Source: Bacteroidales bacterium (GTDB lineage: Bacteria > Bacteroidota > Bacteroidia > Bacteroidales > UBA932). Taken from it: 41,623 nt of DNA. Below, piece after piece: positions 22,677 to 32,714 of the stretch (positions are counted from its first letter, which is position 1; every line of letters begins with the position of its first letter). The position numbers and the translations under genes are program-made. The DNA is taken from contig JAFUWZ010000003.1 in the NCBI GenBank assembly GCA_017471045.1, positions 1 to 41,623 of the forward strand, read 5' to 3'. Below the pieces are notes generated by a model. The model saw only the letters and a list, made by a program, of their open reading frames with translations. It did not search any database and was not told the origin of the DNA.

Positions 22677-23552
22677 TTACGATGCATTAGGGAGGGTTTC
22701 ACGCTGTGTCTCTCCCGGTCCCTCTTTTGTCATCCCCGGCTTGCCCGGGGACTTGCGCCCCGTGAAATGATCCATCACCGTATAGAGCCCGCACACATCG
22801 CCGAAGACAAAATCAAACCAGCGCTGCGGGAAAAGGCCTTGCATCAGGCGGATGAAGTGTTCCGTGAACGGGATGCCCTTATAGATGCGGTTTCGCTCCA
22901 CGGCTTTCAGGGCCTTGCGGGCGACTGCCTCCGGGTCCTGGATTTTGAAAAAGGAACGGATGCCGTCGAACATCCCGGTGTTGATGAAATACGGGGCCAC
23001 CGTGGTGATGCGGACGGGGCTTTTCTCGCGGTCCAGCTCGATCCGGATGGACTCGGACCAGCCGATGGCCGCCCACTTCGAGGCCGTGTAGAGGGCCATT
23101 TTGGGCAGGGCCAGCATGCCGGCCGACGAGGTGATGTTGCAGATGTGGCCCTGGCCGCGTGAGATCATCTGGGGCAGGAAACGCCGGGTCACGTACATGG
23201 CGCCCTTGGTGTTGATGTCGATGGTGCGGTCGATGTCCGTGTCGCTCTGCTCGGCGAAGGTGAGATTGTTGGTGATGATGCCGGCGCAGTTGATCAGCAG
23301 GTCCACCGGCGGGCAGGCGACCCGGGTAGCCGCAAGGGCCCGGTCCAGGGAGTCGGGCCGGGCGATGTCCGCCGGATGGCCCCAGACCCGCCCGAGGGCG
23401 CTGAACTCCCGGACGGTGGCCGCGATGGCCTGCTCGTTGATATCCCAGATGATGAGTTGGGCGGCGCCTTTCTCCAGGCACATGCGCCCCATGATTTTGC
23501 CGATGCCGGAGCAGCCTCCGGTGATCAGCACGGTCTTTCCTTGGATTTGCAT
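22677..23552 (-). CDS. SDR-family oxidoreductase
   Basis: 291 residues, classical short-chain dehydrogenase. NAD(P)-binding TGGCSGIGK (11-19), the Asp in IIWDIN favouring NAD(H), NCAG at 88-91, and the catalytic Ser142/143 in ITSSAG with YTASK (Tyr155, Lys159). The extra C-terminal ~50 residues (FDFVFGDVCGLYTVMDHF) resemble the lipid- or sterol-type SDRs with a membrane-near tail. Reaction: oxidation or reduction of a hydroxyl/carbonyl, substrate unknown. It leads the operon with the aldehyde dehydrogenase. A promoter box lies at 23576-23583. Confidence 0.88.
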   Translation of the reverse strand: MQIQGKTVLITGGCSGIGKIMGRMCLEKGAAQLIIWDINEQAIAATVREFSALGRVWGHPADIARPDSLDRALAATRVACPPVDLLINCAGIITNNLTFAEQSDTDIDRTIDINTKGAMYVTRRFLPQMISRGQGHICNITSSAGMLALPKMALYTASKWAAIGWSESIRIELDREKSPVRITTVAPYFINTGMFDGIRSFFKIQDPEAVARKALKAVERNRIYKGIPFTEHFIRLMQGLFPQRWFDFVFGDVCGLYTVMDHFTGRKSPGKPGMTKEGPGETQRETLPNAS

Positions 23553-23575
23553 ATCGGTCTAAGTTCTCGTACAAG

Positions 23576-23583
23576 CAAAGGTA
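23576..23583 (-). promoter_or_regulatory. -7 box for the SDR-ALDH operon
   Basis: TACCTTTG on the minus strand, 23 bases before the ATG at 23552. Confidence 0.55.
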
Positions 23584-23657
23584 CGGAAAGTGTCACCCCT
23601 GCGCACTCCGTTTGACCACACGGGCGCCCATTTCACCACAAATGAGGGGATGCCGCT

Positions 23658-25499
23658 CTACTGCTGGACCTCGGTGAGGGAGACTTCTGCGAGGCCGGCG
23701 CCTTGGAGGGCGGAGACGAGGGCCTGGGCGTCGGCTTTTTCCTCGAAAGGACCGACTTCATAGAGGGTTCCGGCCCCGCCCGAGACGCGGATGATGTCCT
23801 TGTCCGTGCGGGCGTGGATGATGTCCGGGATGCCGTCCGGCAAGCCTTGGCCGGAGCGGGCAGACAGGCGCACCTTGTAGAGGATGCGGACCTGGGATTC
23901 CAGCTTGCGGGCCGCGGCGGTGGAGATCAGTTTGCCGTCCTGGAACGCGGTGATCTGGGCGCCCTTGAAGCCGCGGGCTTTGACCGAGTTGAGACGCGAA
24001 AGGGCATCCGCATAGCTGCGGAACACACCGGCGGAATAGACATGCTTGCCGCCCGTTCCGCTGCGCTCAAAGACGGGACTGAGACCTTTGAGCTCACGCT
24101 CCGTGGCCTTGCGCGACGAGGCGAAAAGCTGGATCTGGTACACCAGGCCGCCGGGCAGGGTGTTGTCCTCGGCAAACTGTCCCACATCCAGGATCTTGAA
24201 GGAATAGTCGAAGCGTGGTTGCGCCGGCTCGATCACCAGGTCGGGTACAGGTCCCATCGCGTTCTTGGAGAAGACATAGCTGGAAGCTCCGACGACCTCA
24301 CGGTCCGCTTCCGCGCGAAGGCGGTCCGGGTCGATGACAATCCCGTTGGCGAGGAAGTCCATTTCGATCCCCTGCAGCTCCTTGAGCGCCGCGGCGAGCT
24401 GTTTCTGGTGCGTCGGGAGCGCGATTTCTCCGGCCAGGATCTCCTGGCGGAGAGCGCCCTGGCGGGCTGCGTCTTCCTCGCTGCGGAGGGCGTCGCGCAG
24501 CTGATCAAGCCGGGCGTTGAAACGGCTGATGGAGTCACGGATCCCCCGCACATGGTCCATGGCGGCGACATAGCGGCGGACGTTATCATCCTCCTCGATG
24601 CCGCCCGAAGTCTGCCGGCCGATGTCGGAACGGTCGTCGCGGGGCTGGAGGGCGCAAAGGGTCTTCAGACCGTCCACGGTCTCAATGCTCTTGCGCACCG
24701 GCATGCTGTCATAGGCAAGCACATAGACATACACACTGTCCTGGGGGCAGGCGCGGTTGGACGCGAACAGGCTGTACTGCCCGTCTTCGCTGTGTACGAA
24801 GAGGAAGTCGTCGTAGGGCGACGAATAGGGGAAACCCAGGTTGACCGGGGCGTCCCAGTCCCGGGTGCTTTCGTTCCACCGGGAGACGTACAGGTCGTAA
24901 CCGCCCATCCCGTAGAGGCCCTTGGAGGCGAAATAGAGCGACTGGCCGTCGCGGCTGAGGAAGGGCAGGATCTCGTCGGAGGAGGAGGTGATCTCTTCGT
25001 TGATCAGCTCAGGGACTTCCCAGGTCACGGAGTCCTTGAGGGAGGTCCGGTAGAGGTTGCGGATGCCGTCGGCATCCTTGGCCGAATAATAGATCTGGGT
25101 GGCGCCGTCCGGGACATACATCGCGCGGATCCAGTCTCCGCCGCCCAGCGAGTCGAGTTGGTTGGGGACGGGCCGCCAGGCATGGTTCTCCATCGGATAG
25201 AAGAGGAAGAAGTCTTCGCGGGAAAAGCGGTACTTGGCGATCACCTCGGGCTGGCTGCAGTAACGGGTCATGTTGAGCCCGTTGCGGGAGAGGAGCAGCT
25301 GCTCCTCGATCGGACCGATGCGGGTGGAGTCTGTCACCTCCAGCATCCGCTCACACCATTCCACGGCACCCTGGAAGTCGTAAGCCTTGCGCAGGGAGTC
25401 CGCCAGGGATTGTGCGGCTGCGCTCCGGGACAGGCCTGAAGCGAAAAGCAGGACGACCGGGAGAAGAAGTCCGGACAGGTGTGTGATGCGGCTTTTCAT
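23658..25499 (-). CDS. Exported PD40 beta-propeller protein with SPOR-like C-terminus
   Basis: 613 residues. A signal peptide ends near SAAAQS (30). A helical repeat start (SLADSLRKAYDFQGAVEWCERML) is followed by PD40/WD40-like blades (TQIYYSAKDADGIRNLYRTSL, DEILPFLSRDGQSLYFASKG, GGYDLYVSRWNESTRDWDAPVNLG). A middle coiled segment follows (about 310-390, charged). The C-terminal ~180 residues hold two SPOR-like stretches (YQIQLFASSRKATERELKGL; LYEVGPFEEKADAQALVSAL) that in other proteins bind denuded peptidoglycan. The layout resembles Bacteroidota TolB/OmpA-linked cell-envelope proteins, here with SPOR instead of OmpA. It would work in the periplasm; the exact role is unknown. It is divergent from secDF. 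Confidence 0.75.
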   Translation of the reverse strand: MKSRITHLSGLLLPVVLLFASGLSRSAAAQSLADSLRKAYDFQGAVEWCERMLEVTDSTRIGPIEEQLLLSRNGLNMTRYCSQPEVIAKYRFSREDFFLFYPMENHAWRPVPNQLDSLGGGDWIRAMYVPDGATQIYYSAKDADGIRNLYRTSLKDSVTWEVPELINEEITSSSDEILPFLSRDGQSLYFASKGLYGMGGYDLYVSRWNESTRDWDAPVNLGFPYSSPYDDFLFVHSEDGQYSLFASNRACPQDSVYVYVLAYDSMPVRKSIETVDGLKTLCALQPRDDRSDIGRQTSGGIEEDDNVRRYVAAMDHVRGIRDSISRFNARLDQLRDALRSEEDAARQGALRQEILAGEIALPTHQKQLAAALKELQGIEMDFLANGIVIDPDRLRAEADREVVGASSYVFSKNAMGPVPDLVIEPAQPRFDYSFKILDVGQFAEDNTLPGGLVYQIQLFASSRKATERELKGLSPVFERSGTGGKHVYSAGVFRSYADALSRLNSVKARGFKGAQITAFQDGKLISTAAARKLESQVRILYKVRLSARSGQGLPDGIPDIIHARTDKDIIRVSGGAGTLYEVGPFEEKADAQALVSALQGAGLAEVSLTEVQQ

Positions 25500-25513
25500 C
25501 GGTTTTGCGCATG

Positions 25514-25521
25514 CAAAATTA
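25514..25521 (-). promoter_or_regulatory. -7 box for the PD40/SPOR gene
   Basis: TAATTTTG on the minus strand, 14 bases before the ATG at 25499, divergent from the secDF box at 25564. Confidence 0.5.
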
Positions 25522-25563
25522 AGAAAATAGTAGTATAAAATTTCTTTCTACCGAAAAAAATAG

Positions 25564-25571
25564 TAATTTTG
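25564..25571 (+). promoter_or_regulatory. -7 box for secDF
   Basis: TAATTTTG, 71 bases before the secDF ATG, leaving an AT-rich leader. No clear -33 element. Confidence 0.5.
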
Positions 25572-25642
25572 CGTCCTATTTTGCCTAACTGGGCAAAAGT
25601 GAACCGATTGAAACAATAACAAATATAAACAAAACTAACACT

Positions 25643-28600
25643 ATGCAAAGTAAAGGTGCTATCAGGCTGGTCGCGATTCTGTTGGCCTTGGCCTGCTTGT
25701 GGCAGCTCTCTTTTACCGCGGTGACGCGGATTCAAGAGAAGAAGGCTGTCAAGTATGCGGAGAGCGTCGCTTCCGCTTTCCAGAATTCTCCGGCTTTCAG
25801 CCAGGTGGATGTCGCCGACCAGGCTTATGTCCTCGACTCCATCCGCGCCGAGCGGAACCGTTGGTACACGGATTCCATTTCTGCGGAGAAGGTTTATTTC
25901 GGTTATACTTTCAAGGATGTCAAGGCCAAGGAGATCAACCTCGGTCTGGACCTGAAGGGCGGTATGAACGTCATGCTGCAGGTCCAGCTCGCCGACCTCG
26001 TCAAGGCCCTCGCGGAGAACAACCAGACTCCCGAGTTCCAGAAGGCCATCGATCTCGCCAGGGAGCGCAGCATCAATTCCCAGGCCGACTATATCACCAA
26101 TTTCGGTGAAGCATGGAAGGAAGTCTCCGGCGGACAGCGCCTCGCCCAGATTTTCGGCACCTACGAGATGCGCGACCGGATCAAGCCCGAGTCCACCGAC
26201 GACGAGGTCCTCTCCGTCATCAAGGCCGAGGCCGAAAGCGCGGTTGCGAACTCCTTCAACGTCCTGCGTAACCGTATCGACCGTTTCGGCGTAACCCAGC
26301 CGTCCATCCAGCGGATCGGCAACACCGGCCGCATCCTGGTCGAGCTTCCGGGCGTCAAGGAGCCGGAGCGTGTGCGTAACCTCCTGCAGGGTACCGCTTC
26401 CCTCGAGTTCTGGACCACCTACACCTTTAACGAGATCTATCCTTACCTGGCCGAGGCCAACCGCCGCCTGGCCGAGCTCCTCTCCGCTGAGGAGGTCCCT
26501 GCCGCCGAGGCCGCTCCCGCCGAGACTTCCGTCGTGGAAGAGGTTCTCGCCGAGCAGCAGGGCGAATCCGCCGACATCGAGAATTACCGCAAGGCCAACC
26601 CGCTCTTCGCGGTCCTTTCCCCTTCCCAGATGAATACCAGCGCCTGCATCGGTTTCGCCAACGCGGTTGATATGGACAAGGTGGACCGCTACCTCGCGAT
26701 GCCGGAGATCGCCGAGATCTTCCCCGCAGAGTTCAAGCCCATGTGGTCCGTCAAGCCCACCGAGTATGTCAAAGGTGCCAACGTGTACGAGCTCATCGCC
26801 ATCAAGGCTTCTTCCCGTGACGGAAAGGCTCCCCTCGACGGCGGTGTCGTGACCGACGCCCGTGTCGACTACAACGGCCAGCAGCGCAGCGGTACCCCGG
26901 GTGTTTCGATGACGATGAACGCCGAGGGCGCCAACATCTGGGCCCGCCTTACCAAGGAGAACATCGGCAAGCAGATCGCCATTGTCCTCGACGGTACGGT
27001 CTATTCCTATCCGGTCGTCAACAGCGAGATCACCGGCGGCAACTCTTCCATCACCGGCAACTTCGACGTGGAAGAAGCGACCGACCTGAGCAACGTGCTC
27101 AAGTCCGGTAAACTGCCCGCCCCGGCGACGATCGTCCAGGAGCAGGTGGTCGGCCCGACCCTCGGTGCCGAGTCCATCCGCAGCGGTCTTATCTCCTTCC
27201 TGATCGCGTTCCTGCTCGTCCTTATTTATATGGTGTTCTTCTACCAGGGTGCCGGTCTGATCGCCGACGCCGCCCTGCTGACGAACGTCCTCCTGCTCTT
27301 CGGTACGCTGGCCTCCTTCGGCGCCGTCCTGACCCTGCCGGGTATCGCGGGTCTGATCCTGACCTTGGGTATGGCTGTGGATGCGAACGTGATCATCTAT
27401 GAGCGTATCAAGGAAGAGCTCCGGTCCGGCAAGGGTCTGAACAAGGCTGTCCAGGATGGCTACCGCAACGCTTACTCCGCCATCATCGACGGACAGGTGA
27501 CCACCCTCCTGACCGGTATCGTCCTGTTCCTCTTCGGTTCCGGACCGGTCAAGGGCTTCGCCACGACCCTCGTCATCGGTATCATCACGTCCGTGCTGAC
27601 CTCCATCTTCATCTCCCGTCTCATCATTGACGACCGGATCAAGAAGGGCAAGAACATCACTTTCGAGAACAAGCTTACCGCGAACTTCCTGAAGAATACG
27701 CACATCGACTTCCTCGGTGCCCGCAAGTGGGCCTACATCATCTCCGGTGCCCTGATCCTGATCTCCCTGATCTCGATGTTCACCAAGGGCTTTACCTATG
27801 GCGTCGACTTCACCGGCGGCCGTACCTATGTCGTCCGCTTCGACCAGCCTGTCACGGCGGAGGATGTCCGCGCCAAGACCCTCGACGTGTTCAACGCCGC
27901 AGCTGCGGCCGATCCTACCGTCGAGAGCTCTTCCGTCGAGGTCAAGCAGTTCGGTGGTGAGAGCCAGATGAAGGTCACTACTTCCTACAAGTTCGACAAC
28001 GACGCTTCCGAGGTGGACGCCGAGATCGAGAGCATGCTGTACGATGCCCTGAAGGGCTTCTTCAAGGAGCCTGTCACCTTGGCACAGTTCACCTCTACCC
28101 TGGAGAACCCGAACGGTATCATCTCCTCCGACAAGGTCGGAGCCACGATCGCCAACGATATCAAGCGTTCGGCCATCATCAGCGTCCTCCTCGCCCTGCT
28201 GGTGATCTTCACCTACATCGCCCTCCGCTTCCGCAAGTGGACCTGGGGTCTCGGCGGTGTCGTGTCCCTGGCGCACACGACCCTCATCGTCATCGGCTTC
28301 TTCTCCTTGTTCTCCGGTATCCTGCCGTTCAACCTGGATGTCGACCAGACCTTCATCGCCGCTATCCTGACGATCATCGGTTATGCCATCAACGACAACG
28401 TGGTTATCTTCGACCGTATCCGTGAGAACCTCGGACTCCATCCGAACGCCGACTTCAAGGATACCGTCAACCAGTCCCTGAACGCCACGCTGACCCGTAC
28501 GGTCAACACTTCCGTATCGACCCTCCTCCCGATGCTCGCCATCGCGATCTTCGGCGGTGAGTCCATCCGCGGCCTGGCTGTCGCCCTCATCCTCGGTATC

Positions 28601-28705
28601 CTGATCGGAACCTACGCTTCCATCCTGATCGGTACTCCGGTGATGTACGACGTGACCAACAAGATCGCGGCCAAGAATGCCACGAAGAAGGCTTCCAGGA
28701 AATAG
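25643..28705 (+). CDS. secDF: Protein translocase subunit SecDF (fused)
   Basis: 1020 residues, the single-chain SecD-SecF of Bacteroidota. The SecD half has an N-terminal membrane helix, DLKGGMNVMLQVQL near 98-111, the large periplasmic P1 region with RNRIDRFGVTQPSIQRIG, and a membrane block (VVGPTLGAESIRSGLISFLI). It contains GMAVDANVIIYERIKEE, the D-x-N-x-x-I-x-E-R-I proton-path motif. The SecF half begins about residue 690 with GVDFTGGRTYVVRF and repeats the motif as AINDNVVIFDRIRENLG. It uses the proton-motive force to pull exported proteins through SecYEG. An Ala/Glu/Pro-rich insert lies at about 285-312. It is monocistronic, with a terminator at 28729-28763. Confidence 0.97.
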   Translation: MQSKGAIRLVAILLALACLWQLSFTAVTRIQEKKAVKYAESVASAFQNSPAFSQVDVADQAYVLDSIRAERNRWYTDSISAEKVYFGYTFKDVKAKEINLGLDLKGGMNVMLQVQLADLVKALAENNQTPEFQKAIDLARERSINSQADYITNFGEAWKEVSGGQRLAQIFGTYEMRDRIKPESTDDEVLSVIKAEAESAVANSFNVLRNRIDRFGVTQPSIQRIGNTGRILVELPGVKEPERVRNLLQGTASLEFWTTYTFNEIYPYLAEANRRLAELLSAEEVPAAEAAPAETSVVEEVLAEQQGESADIENYRKANPLFAVLSPSQMNTSACIGFANAVDMDKVDRYLAMPEIAEIFPAEFKPMWSVKPTEYVKGANVYELIAIKASSRDGKAPLDGGVVTDARVDYNGQQRSGTPGVSMTMNAEGANIWARLTKENIGKQIAIVLDGTVYSYPVVNSEITGGNSSITGNFDVEEATDLSNVLKSGKLPAPATIVQEQVVGPTLGAESIRSGLISFLIAFLLVLIYMVFFYQGAGLIADAALLTNVLLLFGTLASFGAVLTLPGIAGLILTLGMAVDANVIIYERIKEELRSGKGLNKAVQDGYRNAYSAIIDGQVTTLLTGIVLFLFGSGPVKGFATTLVIGIITSVLTSIFISRLIIDDRIKKGKNITFENKLTANFLKNTHIDFLGARKWAYIISGALILISLISMFTKGFTYGVDFTGGRTYVVRFDQPVTAEDVRAKTLDVFNAAAAADPTVESSSVEVKQFGGESQMKVTTSYKFDNDASEVDAEIESMLYDALKGFFKEPVTLAQFTSTLENPNGIISSDKVGATIANDIKRSAIISVLLALLVIFTYIALRFRKWTWGLGGVVSLAHTTLIVIGFFSLFSGILPFNLDVDQTFIAAILTIIGYAINDNVVIFDRIRENLGLHPNADFKDTVNQSLNATLTRTVNTSVSTLLPMLAIAIFGGESIRGLAVALILGILIGTYASILIGTPVMYDVTNKIAAKNATKKASRK

Positions 28706-28728
28706 CCCTGAAATTGTTGATAAAAACT

Positions 28729-28763
28729 GCCCGGTTCCCACAATGGAAGCCGGGCTTTTTTTT
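28729..28763 (+). terminator. Terminator of secDF
   Basis: Stem GCCCGGTTCC / GGAAGCCGGGC (one bulge) with a 6-base loop (CACAAT), followed by eight T. The dnaE promoter box begins just after. Confidence 0.85.
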
Positions 28764-28764
28764 A

Positions 28765-28772
28765 TAACTTTG
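28765..28772 (+). promoter_or_regulatory. -7 box for dnaE
   Basis: TAACTTTG, 27 bases before the ATG at 28800, directly behind the secDF terminator. Confidence 0.6.
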
Positions 28773-28799
28773 TCTTGTCCGTACCAGACCTTTGAACCT

Positions 28800-31700
28800 A
28801 TGTCCTTCGTTCATCTTCACGTCCATACCCAATACTCCATCCTGGATGGCTTCTCCGCCATTCCGAAACTCTTCAAGCGTGCGTCCCAGCTTGGGATGAG
28901 CGCGCTCGCCATCACCGACCACGGCAACATGTACGGGGTCAAGGAGTTCATGAAGGTGGCCGGGAAGTATCCGGACATCAAGCCGATCATCGGCTGCGAG
29001 GTCTACGTGACGCGTCACTATGACCACCGGCTCAAGGATAACGACCACCGTAAATACTACCACCTGATCCTGCTGGCCAAGAACTATGAGGGGTACAAGA
29101 ATCTGATGAAGATCGTCTCGATCGGCCATATTGAAGGCAAGTACTACGACAAGCCGCGGGTGACGCACGAGATCCTGAAGAAATACCACGACGGGCTGAT
29201 CTGCTGCTCGGCCTGCCTGGCCGGCGAGATCCCCCGGGATATCGTCGCCGGGGACATGGACGGTGCCCGCAAGGCCATCCAGTGGCACAGGGATGTCTTC
29301 GGGGATGACTATTATCTGGAGGTGCAGCTGCACAAGACGGAAGTCCCGGGCGGCCCGGTGGAAGTGTACGAGAACCAGCTGGTCTCCAACGCCGGCATTT
29401 TCCAGCTCGCCGCCGAGACGGGGGTCAAGGTCGTAGCGACCAACGACGCGCATTTCGTCATGAAGGAGGACGGTCCCGCGCACGACCGCCTGATCTGCCT
29501 GACCACCAATGCGCTGATCGACGACCCGAACCGGCTGCGCTACACGCAGCAGGAGTACCTCAAGAGCGAGGAGGAGATGGCGGCCCTGTTCCCGGACCAC
29601 CCGGAAGTCCTCGCCAACACGCTGGAAGTGGCCGGAAAGGTCGAACGCTACAAGATCGACCGCGACCACGTGCTGCCCAAGTTCGAGCTGCCCGCGGAGT
29701 TCCTGCAGGACATCGGGAGCTACCTGGACCGCTACCGGGGGGTCATCGACGAGGGCCGTTGCGACAAGAACGGCAATGACCGGGGCGAGGAGTTCTGCCG
29801 GAGCGTGGCGTACCTGTGCCATCTGACCTACGACGGCGCCCGGGAGCGCTATGGCGAAACGCTTTCCGCCGAGCAGGCCGAGCGGATCGACTTCGAACTC
29901 AAGACTATCTGCCGCATGGGTTTCCCGGACTATTTCCTGATCGTGCAGGACTACATCGCCGCCTCGCGCGCGATGGGTTCGATGGTTGGGCCGGGGCGAG
30001 GCTCGGCGGCGGGTTCCGTGGTGGCCTATTGCTTGAAAATCACCAATCTGGACCCGATTCGCTACAACCTCCTGTTCGAGCGTTTCCTCAATCCGGACCG
30101 CATCAGTATGCCGGATATCGACGTGGACTTCGAGGATCTGGTCAAGGCTCACCGCTACGTCGAGGAGCGCTACGGCGCCGACCATGTCTCGCGCGTGATC
30201 ACCTTCGGCACGATGGCCGCCAAAAGCGCCATCAAGGACGTCGCCCGGATCAGCAACGTCTCCCTCGACGAGTCCAACCGCCTCTCCAAGATGGTGCCGG
30301 ACCGCCTGAGCGAGCGCGTCGAGAAAGAGTATCCTTTCAATCCCAAGCTCGACGAGCTTAAAGCGGGCTTCAAGGCTTTTGAGAAGGAAGTGGAGGTGGA
30401 CGATCCGGACCACCCGGGTGAGAAGCGGCTGGAGAAGCGCTCTTTCCAGAAGGGCATGGAGGAAGTCGATGTCAAGATCACCCTGGAGAACTGTTTCCGG
30501 CTCGTTCCGGACTTCAAGAATGAGCTGGAAAACGGACCCCAGATCAACCGGGAAGTGCTCCAGTACGCGCAGCAGCTCGAGGGCTGCATCCGCCAGGTCG
30601 GCCAGCACGCCTGCGCGACGATCATCGGCCGCGGCAACCTGACCGACTATATCCCGATCTGCCTGTCCGTGGACAAGGAAACGGGCGAAAATGTCTGGAC
30701 CTCCCAGTACGACGGCCACTATATCGAAGATGTGGGCATGCTCAAGATGGATTTTCTGGGGCTCAACACCTTGTCCATCATCCATGAGACGCTGGACAAT
30801 ATCCGGCGTCACAGCGGAGAGGAAATCGATATTGAGGCCATCCCGATCGACGACAAGCCTACCTATGAACTCTATGGACGGGGTGACACGACGATCGTCT
30901 TCCAGTTTGAATCCCCCGGCATGAAACGCTGGCTGATGCGCCTGCACCCGGAGCGTTTCGAAGACCTGATCGCCATGAACGCCCTGTACCGGCCGGGCCC
31001 GATGGACTACATTCCGGACTTTGTCGACCGCAAGCAGGGTGTCAAGCCGATCGAATACGACCTCCCCGAGATGGAGGAGTTCCTCGCCGAGACCTACGGC
31101 GTCACGGTGTACCAGGAGCAGGTGATGCTGCTCTCGCGCAAGCTCGCCTCCTTTACCAAGGGCGAAGCGGACAAGCTCCGCAAGGCGATGGGCAAGAAGC
31201 AGATCGCCGTGATGATGGAGCTCAAGGACAAGTTCATGAAGCAAGGCATGGCCAACGGCCATCCCGAGAAGACCCTGGACAAGATCTGGAAGGACTGGGA
31301 GAAATTTGCCCAGTACGCCTTCAACAAATCCCATGCGACCTGCTATGCCTGGGTCAGTTACCAGACGGCCTGGCTGAAGTGCCACTATCCGAGCGAGTTC
31401 TTCGCGGCCAACCTGAGCTGCAACCTGGACAAGGCCGACGAGATCAAGAAGATCATGGGCGACTGCAAAGCCCATAAGATCAATGTCCTCAGCCCGGACA
31501 TCAACGAGTCGCTCTCGCACTTCACCGTCAACAAGAGAGGCGACGTGCGCTTCGGCCTCGGCGGCATCAAGGGCTTCGGCTCCAATATTGTGGACGCCAT
31601 CCTGAAGGAGCGGGAAGACGGCGGCCTGTTCGAGGATGTCTTTGATTTCGTGGAGCGGGTCGGCGTGATCAAACGCCGGGCTCTGGAGTGCCTGGTCTAT

Positions 31701-32594
31701 GCCGGCGCCCTGGACTCGTTCGGATACAAGCGCTCGCAGTTCTTCCTGCCCAGCTCGGGCGGCGAACTTTTCATCGATGAGCTTGCGCGCTATGCCGACC
31801 TGTACCGGCGGGACGCGGTGGATTCGTCCGCCTCGCTGTTCGGCGACGTGGAAGAGATGAAGCCCGTGCGTCCGCAGATGCCCGCCGCTCCGGAAGAGGA
31901 GAACCAACTTGCGCTCCTGCAGAAGGAGAAGGAGCTCGTGGGCATGTACATCTCCTCCCATCCGCTGGACCGTTACCGCTTTGAGATCAAGCAGTTTACC
32001 AATTGCGAACTGACATCCCTGGAGTCGATGATCGAGGAGTGCGACCGGGAGAAGAAGCCCCGGAAGGTATCCTTCGCCGGCATCGTTACGGACGTGAAAG
32101 ACCTGACGACACGGACCGGCCGTCCCTTCGGGCGGATTACGATCGAGGACTTCACGGGCCCTTATGAACTGGCCCTCTTCAGCAAGGATTATGAGAACTA
32201 CAAGGCGCTCACCCTGCTGCACACCAGCATCTATGTGAAGGGTGAGATCAAGGAGAAATATGCCCTCAAGCCGGAAGAACGCCGGGCCGGCAAGACAGCG
32301 CCTTATGACTTCAAGATCAGTGACATCTCGATGTTGGGCAACGTGACGGAGTCTTTCGTGACGGGCATCACCCTCAATGTCGGTTCGGGTCAGGTGGACG
32401 CCGGTTTCCGCAAAGAACTGGTGCGGATCCTGAAGAGTTACAAGGGACCCATCCCGCTGTATCTTTTCATCGTGGACCCCGGGACGGGCTATCGGATCGA
32501 ATTCAAGTCCAAGAAGTTCCAGGTCACCGTCAACGCCGACTTCATCGACGAGATCGAGCGTCTCGGCCTGAGCTACAAGATTTCCCGGAAATAA
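28800..32594 (+). CDS. dnaE: DNA polymerase III subunit alpha
   Basis: 1264 residues, the replicative polymerase. The N-terminal PHP domain starts HLHVHTQYSILDGF (5-18) and contains ITDHGNMYG and VKVVATNDAHF. The palm motif is PDIDVDFED (near 437-445). The fingers and tandem (HhH)2 region follow (GLGGIKGFGSNIVDAI). The OB domain has VSFAGIVTDVKDL and GRPFGRITIEDFTGPYEL. All are typical of DnaE1. I start at 28800 because MSFVHLHVHT is the canonical N-terminus; the open frame extends back only into the secDF end. A short terminator follows at 32619. Confidence 0.97.
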   Translation: MSFVHLHVHTQYSILDGFSAIPKLFKRASQLGMSALAITDHGNMYGVKEFMKVAGKYPDIKPIIGCEVYVTRHYDHRLKDNDHRKYYHLILLAKNYEGYKNLMKIVSIGHIEGKYYDKPRVTHEILKKYHDGLICCSACLAGEIPRDIVAGDMDGARKAIQWHRDVFGDDYYLEVQLHKTEVPGGPVEVYENQLVSNAGIFQLAAETGVKVVATNDAHFVMKEDGPAHDRLICLTTNALIDDPNRLRYTQQEYLKSEEEMAALFPDHPEVLANTLEVAGKVERYKIDRDHVLPKFELPAEFLQDIGSYLDRYRGVIDEGRCDKNGNDRGEEFCRSVAYLCHLTYDGARERYGETLSAEQAERIDFELKTICRMGFPDYFLIVQDYIAASRAMGSMVGPGRGSAAGSVVAYCLKITNLDPIRYNLLFERFLNPDRISMPDIDVDFEDLVKAHRYVEERYGADHVSRVITFGTMAAKSAIKDVARISNVSLDESNRLSKMVPDRLSERVEKEYPFNPKLDELKAGFKAFEKEVEVDDPDHPGEKRLEKRSFQKGMEEVDVKITLENCFRLVPDFKNELENGPQINREVLQYAQQLEGCIRQVGQHACATIIGRGNLTDYIPICLSVDKETGENVWTSQYDGHYIEDVGMLKMDFLGLNTLSIIHETLDNIRRHSGEEIDIEAIPIDDKPTYELYGRGDTTIVFQFESPGMKRWLMRLHPERFEDLIAMNALYRPGPMDYIPDFVDRKQGVKPIEYDLPEMEEFLAETYGVTVYQEQVMLLSRKLASFTKGEADKLRKAMGKKQIAVMMELKDKFMKQGMANGHPEKTLDKIWKDWEKFAQYAFNKSHATCYAWVSYQTAWLKCHYPSEFFAANLSCNLDKADEIKKIMGDCKAHKINVLSPDINESLSHFTVNKRGDVRFGLGGIKGFGSNIVDAILKEREDGGLFEDVFDFVERVGVIKRRALECLVYAGALDSFGYKRSQFFLPSSGGELFIDELARYADLYRRDAVDSSASLFGDVEEMKPVRPQMPAAPEEENQLALLQKEKELVGMYISSHPLDRYRFEIKQFTNCELTSLESMIEECDREKKPRKVSFAGIVTDVKDLTTRTGRPFGRITIEDFTGPYELALFSKDYENYKALTLLHTSIYVKGEIKEKYALKPEERRAGKTAPYDFKISDISMLGNVTESFVTGITLNVGSGQVDAGFRKELVRILKSYKGPIPLYLFIVDPGTGYRIEFKSKKFQVTVNADFIDEIERLGLSYKISRK

Positions 32595-32618
32595 GGAACC
32601 GTTCTCCCGGACTGCTTG

Positions 32619-32646
32619 CGGATTTAGACAATCCGAACATTTTTTC
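32619..32646 (+). terminator. Weak terminator after dnaE
   Basis: A 6-bp stem CGGATT/AATCCG with a 5-base loop, then TTTTTT after 3-4 bases. Otherwise the 120-base gap to the convergent dipeptidase shows only a GGAGG-rich stretch (near 32670) that leads into no gene. Confidence 0.5.
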
Positions 32647-32714
32647 CAACCTCGTTTCCCCGCATAGAGAAGGAGGTGAATAGTTGATTTTTAAAAGTGT
32701 AATCGCCAACGGAT

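Noticed and set aside
25496-28741. 1081-codon open frame antisense to secDF (and a similar 1211-codon one antisense to dnaE)
   Set aside because: Long antisense frames follow from the GC-rich codon use of the real genes; they lack domains and oppose well-conserved proteins.
32665-32680. Ribosome-binding site GGAGG near 32670
   Set aside because: No start codon with a coding frame follows at a suitable distance; Bacteroidota seldom use such sites.
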